Assembly (NCBI GenBank): GCA_012295275.1
Contig: CM022672.1
Coordinates: forward strand, 10,157,404-10,221,403
Direction of reading: 5' to 3'
DNA length: 64,000 nt
Origin: Chrysomallon squamiferum
Taxonomy: Eukaryota > Mollusca > Gastropoda > Neomphalida > Peltospiridae
Each line of letters starts with the position of its first letter. The first letter of the stretch is position 1. The position numbers and the translations under genes are program-made. A model generated the notes under the pieces. It had not been told where the DNA came from and made no database searches. It saw only the letters and a program-made list of their open reading frames with translations. Below are positions 58,062-64,000 of this stretch, piece by piece.

Positions 58062-58689
58062 TGTATATATGTATGTATGTACACACACACACACACTTTT
58101 CTGTTTATACTTCAAATAAAAGACCTGTTAAAATATAGCACAATCAAAAATTTAAGTCAGTGAATATGTACAAACGGTTATTCTAAACATATTGTTCAAC
58201 TGCTTGCTTTATTGAAATAATTGGTTAATACGTTGCTTGCTAACTACTTAATCGGTCAAGAAAAACGTGTATTTGACGACAGAAAGATAAATTAATTAGT
58301 GACCCACAGCGTATCGAAACTGGGTAGACAGTGACGTCATCATGTATCTAACAGAAACGATTACTCTACTAAACTGCGTCGGAATAAGGCCACATTTCAA
58401 TACACAGTCAATACGAATATTGTTGTATAGCTGTTTGATAGCACGTTCGTGTGTGTGTGGAGGGGGGACTTTTTTTTTTTTTAAATAATAATAATTCAAG
58501 TGTAATTTGTGAATAAATAGGTCATGAAAAAATATTAAATATCTGAAGGAAAAAAATAATATGTATATATATATATTGTCTTGAAGAAATAAAATATTTC
58601 AGTAAATGAAAAATTTAAGATCTTTTATAATAATATAAATTACAGGTTAAAGACAGTAGAGGAGTATATTTTAATAATATATATGCTAA

Positions 58690-59130
58690 TAGTGGAGGTG
58701 ATAGTAGTAATAGCAGCAGGAACAGTAGTAGTATTAGTTGCAGTAGTAGTACTAGTAGCAGCAGAAATAATAATATAAGCAATAGTAGTAGCAGTTGCAG
58801 TAGCAGGAGGAGGAATAGTAGTATCAGTAGTAGTGGAGTAGAAGTAGTAGTAGTTGTAGTAGTAGTAGTAGTAGCTGTTGTGGTTGTAGTACAAATAGGT
58901 ATAGAAGCAGCACTAGTAGCAGTAGTATATTTATAGTTCATTAAATAGTTGCAGTAGTACTAGTAGTGGTAGTAATAGCAGTAGTAGTAGCAACAATAGT
59001 AATAGCAATAGAAGTTGTAGTAGTAGTAGCAATAGTAGTAGTAGTAGCAACAGCAACAATGGTGGTACTAGTAGCAGCAGTAAAAGTAGTAGTAACAGAT
59101 GTATTAGTAGTAGAAGTAGTAGCAAAAGCA
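58690..59130. repeat. Degenerate (GTA/GCA)n trinucleotide tract
   Basis: About 440 bp of variable AGT/AGC/GTA triplets upstream of the P450 promoter. The poly-Leu and poly-Val frames on both strands are artefacts. Confidence 0.93.
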
Positions 59131-59375
59131 TTACTAATATCTCAGCCTATTATTTATTTCCACATTTCCACTGCTTTTGTTTTTGTTTACACGACAGTCA
59201 CGTAATTAAGGCAGCTAACCTTTCTGCCAGCATCCAAAGACGTCAAGGGCGTTACTAGGCACAACAATATTCATAGCTTATCAAGAATGACCTATTGATT
59301 CGCGAAATATCTCTCTGACGTAGGTACGACTATCGGCCATATCAACATTAACGTGTATCTTGCGTTCATTGCGCC

Positions 59376-59383
59376 TATATAAA
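59376..59383 (+). promoter_or_regulatory. TATA box of the P450 gene
   Basis: TATATAAA, preceded by GC bases (gcgcc), lies about 100 bp upstream of the P450 ATG at 59484. A start of transcription near 59405-59415 would leave a 5' UTR of about 70-80 bases without an intron. Confidence 0.65.
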
Positions 59384-59483
59384 CGAAAGCACCCCGATAA
59401 ACAGACAAAACAATTCAAATTAGTGATTCGCTAATACCCAATATATCAGCAGTGGAGTATTCTGCCTTCAAAGCTAATCCATT

Positions 59484-59857
59484 ATGTTTGTTACATCACT
59501 TTTAGTTTTCCTTACAACTTTTTTAACAGCTTTCTTCTACAGGTAAGTAAAATTTGATTTTGGTTTTGTTTATTTATTTTTCCTTTCTATTGAGGTTAAA
59601 TTTGTTTTAATAAATAAAAATATGAAATGTGAAATTTTTAAAATCATTTTTTTTTAAATTATTTTACTTTTATTAATCTTTCTAACGATTTGAAATTTAT
59701 TGTTTTGCAGCCGTCGTTGCAGAAGAATGCAGCTTTTCAAAGACATGGGCATACAAGGACCTAAACCTAACTTCTTGTTCGGAAATTTACTGTCGGTACG
59801 CAAAATGGTAAGATTAAATAAATTAGTGATTTTACTATTAGCTATATTCTTCTTCAA

Positions 59858-59891
<34 letters not shown>

Positions 59892-59902
59892 TTTATTTCT
59901 TT

Positions 59903-59934
<32 letters not shown>

Positions 59935-60976
59935 TTTTTTTTGTTTTGTTGTAGTATCAGTAGATTTTTTCAAAAGACAAAATGAAAAGAGAATAGAAAA
60001 AAATAAAAATAAAAATAAAACACGAAAAAGTGAATTGTTAAATCTATAAAAAGTGCTGTAATGTTTGTAGTTATTCTGAGGTTGGGAACCTCCGTAAACG
60101 TTTCGGCAGTTCCTCAAACTGACTATTGACTTCTCAAACAGCTAAATATCTCTTCTGTCTAATCGATTTAATATATCCTTCCTTTTTCAACTCCAAATAT
60201 ATAAAATACATAAGAAATAATGAACATCACGAAAGAAAATATATCATTAGTGGGTTTTTTATAATATCAGACATTTTACGTTTAATTCACATTAAGGTGT
60301 ATCTAATGCTGTAAACTCTACCCTATGATCGATTTGTCCTAGACTGTTGTATGTGCGTTCCTGTCAGTGGGTAGGCACGAAACAAAAAAAAAAAATAATT
60401 TGCTGCTAATGGGTATGAATAGATCACTGAGCTGCGGCATAGTTTCCTCTCTCAAATTATACGATATACAAAAACTTTATTTTTGATACCTAATAACTGT
60501 CAGTATTAAAATGTATTAAGTATCATTAAACATTTGTTTGTTTATTTATTTATTTTATTTTTTTTATGTTTTAGGGTTTTCATCAACTATATCAAGTATG
60601 GAACAAAATGTATGGACGTACATTTGGGTAAGCACGATATAATCAATAGTGTACGGTTGCGTGTTTTTTTATATTTGTAATTTAATTTAATTAAATTTAA
60701 TTGTTTGTTTGTTTGTTTGTTTGTTTGTTTGTTTGTTTATTTATGTATCCTCTTTAAAACGTTATTTCTATAGGCAATACTCACCACAGTTTTGTTTTAT
60801 TTACTTACTGTATTTATATTTCATATTTCAGGTACTTCGAAGGACCAAGCCCTGTTTTGGTTACCTCAGATGAGAAAATATTACACCAGGTTTTTGTCAA
60901 GCAGTTCAGAAATTTCCATGCACGAAAGGTAAATTATCACATAATTATTTTTATAATATCAGTTAATAATTCGCTG

Positions 60977-61020
<44 letters not shown>

Positions 61021-61091
61021 TCACAGATGTATTTAAATAATAAACATTATTGGAAGTTACCACAGAATCTAAGCGTTTTGTTATTATTGTT

Positions 61092-61155
<64 letters not shown>

Positions 61156-61446
61156 GTTAACATGCTATGTTATATATTATTACAATAATCTTCATTTCTG
61201 CAGGTATTCCCAGTTCAAGTCGATCCCGATTACGATGAAAATGTTCATATGTTTTTTGCTCGTGGTGATCGATGGAAGCGCCTGAGATCAATAACCAATC
61301 CAGCTTTCAGTTCGGCAAAACTTAGAAAGGTAAGTAAAATGTAAACTGTACTTGATGTACTTAAAAATAATAATTAAGAAAAGAAAACGATAGAATAAAG
61401 AATAGAAATACCGACGCATAGAGATCAAGAAAAATGATTGCAGTTT

Positions 61447-61537
<91 letters not shown>

Positions 61538-62357
61538 GAATAACGCAGTCAAATAATACTGTAATTTATATTATTTATTACAGATGGTGCCCATTCTGAA
61601 CGACTGTTTTTCCAAATTTGTTTCTGTTGTAAAATCAGCAGGCGAAAAAACGGCAAAAGTTGATATGCGAGAGTAAGTAGTAAATTATTCATACAAGTCA
61701 CTGAAATATCTGCTGTAGCTTAGATAAAATTTCTGAAGAGTAGGGACGAGTTCATTTTACTTGATGTAACTTTCATATTCAGCCAAAACATTGGGATGAG
61801 GAACATTGGATATTATTATTATTATTATTATTATTATTGCTTGGAAACAAACAAACAAAAATAATACAACAACAACAACAACGTATCTGCATATAACACA
61901 CACAGAAAGGCAGGCACAAATAAAAATGTATGTATTGTACAGGCGCCTTTTCCTTTGTTGTTATCTGTCGGTCTGTGTAGCTGTCTGTCTGTCTGTCTAT
62001 CTGTCTATCTATCTATTTATCTGTCTGTCTGTCTATCTATTTGTCTGTCTGTCTGTCTGTCTGTTTGTTTCACTTGCTTGTTGTAATGTTTGATATATTC
62101 TAAAACAATGTATATTGTTATTTACAGTTTGTTTCAACGTCTTACCCTTGACACGATCTCGCGGTGCGGTTTTGGTTTGGACTCTAGAGCCATAGAGAAC
62201 CCTAATGATTTATTCTACACACACTGCAAACGTGTCATCGCCGACACAACGAAAAGACCCTGGCTGTTTCTGTTTGGATGTAAGCATAATCTAGATATAG
62301 TTACATAATTATAGTGATTAAATAAATAAATAAATAAATAAATAAATTAGTTAGTTA

Positions 62358-62415
<58 letters not shown>

Positions 62416-62630
62416 CATTAATGAATAAATTATAATATTTAGAAGAAAATAAATATTTAAACAAAATAATTATTAGTTCCAGCAGTAACTGTACATATTT
62501 CTATTAAAGCTGCCGTTGGTGATATTACTACTACTACTACTACCATAGCTACTTCTAATACTGCTCCTAATACTACTACTACTGCTGCTGCTACTACTGC
62601 CACCACCATTCTAGCTGCTACTGCTATCTC

Positions 62631-62691
<61 letters not shown>

Positions 62692-63683
62692 AAATTAATG
62701 TTCTTGCAGTCATCTTTCCTGCTCTGCATGCCCTATGGATAATAATCTATAAATTAATTGGATATCTACAATACAATCCTGTGTTTTGGCTGGAAAAACA
62801 ACTCAGCAGTGTTATTCAGGATAGAAAGACAGAACATTACGTAAGTAATCTGGTAAAATCTTGTATGTTATTCCGGCTGATAGCATAAAAAGTAAAAATA
62901 AATGATACTGAACTTTTGTTGATAATCTTTTCTAAAAGTAGTTATTTTTCAATAGTTTTAAATTAAACAAACATCTGACATTAAATGGTCGTATTATAGT
63001 AACTGTAAATAAGCACTAATTATCTGTTACTCTTTTGTAGAGGAGAGAAGATCTGCTGCAGTTAATGATAGACGCCAAATTCTTGGATGAGAACTGTAAT
63101 GTTGTCACGAAGGAACAACAGACTAGCTGCAAAGAAATGATTATGAAGCGACTGACCAATGACGTAAGTTGTTATAATAGTCTTCACATTTGTATCTATT
63201 ATATTTATTTGTGGAATTAAAAAATATATATCTTCACGGTAAAATTGAGGTGATGTAATTCAGCATGCCCGGAAATCCATTGGACCGTCTTGACCAATTG
63301 ACTTCCACATCCTCATAGACTATAAAGACGTTCGCTAATTGATTCCATGTCTGTATATTGCGTCATCGTTTCATTACATTAAACAGTTATCGCGTTAATT
63401 TATCGAAAACTTTAGAATTTTCAACAACAACAACAACAATAACAATAATAGCATTAATAGTAATTAATTACAACGATTATTTATTTCTCCAAAATAAAAT
63501 AGAGTCTACAGTCGTCAGTTTTCTTCTTATTTTTAGGAAATCATCGCTCAATCGTTCCTGTTTATGCTGGCCGGTTTTGAGACAACGAGTACAACACTAT
63601 CTTACATTTTTTACGAACTGGCTGTCAATCCAGATGTTCAGCAGAAACTCAGAGAAGAAATAGACGAGCATTTCCCTTCAAAG
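59484..63683 (+). CDS. Cytochrome P450, CYP3 clan (CYP3A/thromboxane-synthase-like), 3' part outside the window
   Basis: Exons so far: 59484-59542, 59711-59807, 60575-60627, 60832-60928, 61204-61329, 61584-61672, 62128-62279, 62710-62840, 63041-63163, 63537-63683. All have GT-AG borders, consistent phases and no stop (358 codons). The N-terminus is a hydrophobic ER anchor ([19 protein letters not shown]) followed by a basic stop-transfer (SRRCRR) and the proline-poor hinge [13 protein letters not shown]. The C-helix [20 protein letters not shown] and the I-helix oxygen-activating motif [11 protein letters not shown] are intact. [18 protein letters not shown] matches CYP3A closely. The ExxR and heme-thiolate cysteine exons must lie beyond position 64000. 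It would act as an ER monooxygenase; the substrate cannot be told. The ATG follows a TATA box by about 100 bp. Confidence 0.93.
60968..61530. repeat. P450 intron microsatellites
   Basis: (CA)n at 60978-61019, (TTG)n at 61082-61154 and (GA)n at 61449-61530 lie in introns 4 and 5 of the P450 gene, around the 126-bp exon 5. Further tracts in later introns are CTGT/CTAT tetramers at about 61975-62070, (AAT)n at 62362-62414 and (ATT)n at 62633-62688. Confidence 0.93.
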
Positions 63684-64000
63684 GTATGCACAGTTACAAC
63701 TGACATTCTCTTCGTTTTGCTGTATTGTGCACATAATAACATGAAAACGTGCAATTTTTTATTTAAAGAAACCAGGATTTGTTATGGGTAATGAATGCAA
63801 GATTTATTTTAAAGCAGTATTAAACAAAAAATAACACAAATTGCTACTGTTATCGAAATGTTATACCTACGTACAAGAGAGTCAGAGATGTGAGACAGGG
63901 AAATGACTATATCTGTTACAGATGATAATGTCAATTGTTACTGATATCTGAGGTATATACAGTGACTGTGCAGGTTCAGTAAATAAATGAAAATATTCTA
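63684..64000 (+). other. P450 intron continuing past the window edge
   Basis: A donor gtatgc follows exon 10 at 63684. The rest is AT-rich intron with no further exon visible before the window ends. Confidence 0.7.

Larger units (their letters stand above)
56640..59370. other. Intergenic region between divergent EDRF1 and P450 genes
   Basis: AT-rich, with (AAT)n around 56828-56843, (TAC)n and (GT)n at 57898-57990, and a degenerate GTA/GCA trinucleotide tract at about 58690-59130. The only coding trace is the P450 exon relic at 57989-58061. Confidence 0.6.

Noticed and set aside
58615-59131. Poly-Leu, poly-Thr and poly-Val frames before the P450 gene
   Set aside because: Translations of a degenerate trinucleotide repeat.

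Overview
The window is nuclear DNA from an animal. Genes are split by many short AT-rich introns with GT-AG borders, microsatellites are dense ((GA)n, (CA)n, (ATT)n, poly-A/T), and nothing looks bacterial. Several interspersed copies resemble, from memory, a tRNA-derived SINE common in molluscan genomes, so a mollusc (or at least a lophotrochozoan) is the best guess. All exon models below were read by eye from splice sites, reading phase and recognised protein families; no search was run.

Layout. (1) 3265-5781, plus: one long coding exon for an 838-residue protein with a domesticated Crypton-type (DUF3504/QRICH1-like) tyrosine-recombinase domain and a 14-residue tandem repeat at its C-terminus. 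(2) 10103-17142, plus: an eight-exon TspanC8 tetraspanin (TSPAN33-like, 362 aa) with an unusually long cytoplasmic N-terminus. (3) 38846-21520, minus: a complete exportin-7 gene (XPO7/RanBP16), 30 coding exons, 1103 aa. (4) 56578-42631, minus: an EDRF1 (erythroid differentiation-related factor 1) orthologue with 22 intact coding exons and one damaged stretch near 49.6-49.95 kb. (5) 59484 to the right edge, plus: the first ten coding exons of a CYP3-clan cytochrome P450, truncated before the heme-binding region, with a decayed fragment of its fifth exon upstream at 58.0 kb. The genes look independent: the tetraspanin and XPO7 converge, XPO7 and EDRF1 lie in tandem, and EDRF1 and the P450 diverge.

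The most unusual structure is in XPO7. Two introns carry tandem arrays whose repeat unit is the exon-intron junction itself. Intron 14 holds about 12 extra copies of the 5' splice-site region of exon 14 (period about 50 bp). Intron 26 holds nine extra copies of the 3' splice-site region of exon 27 (alternating 42 and 44 bp periods). They form mirror-image decoy donor and decoy acceptor arrays in one gene. The same gene also has two introns with U12-type signals, one AT-AC and one GT-AG. Other items are a 733-bp element with perfect 26-bp terminal inverted repeats 22 bp from an EDRF1 exon, and an unrecognised plus-strand coding-like segment inside an XPO7 intron.
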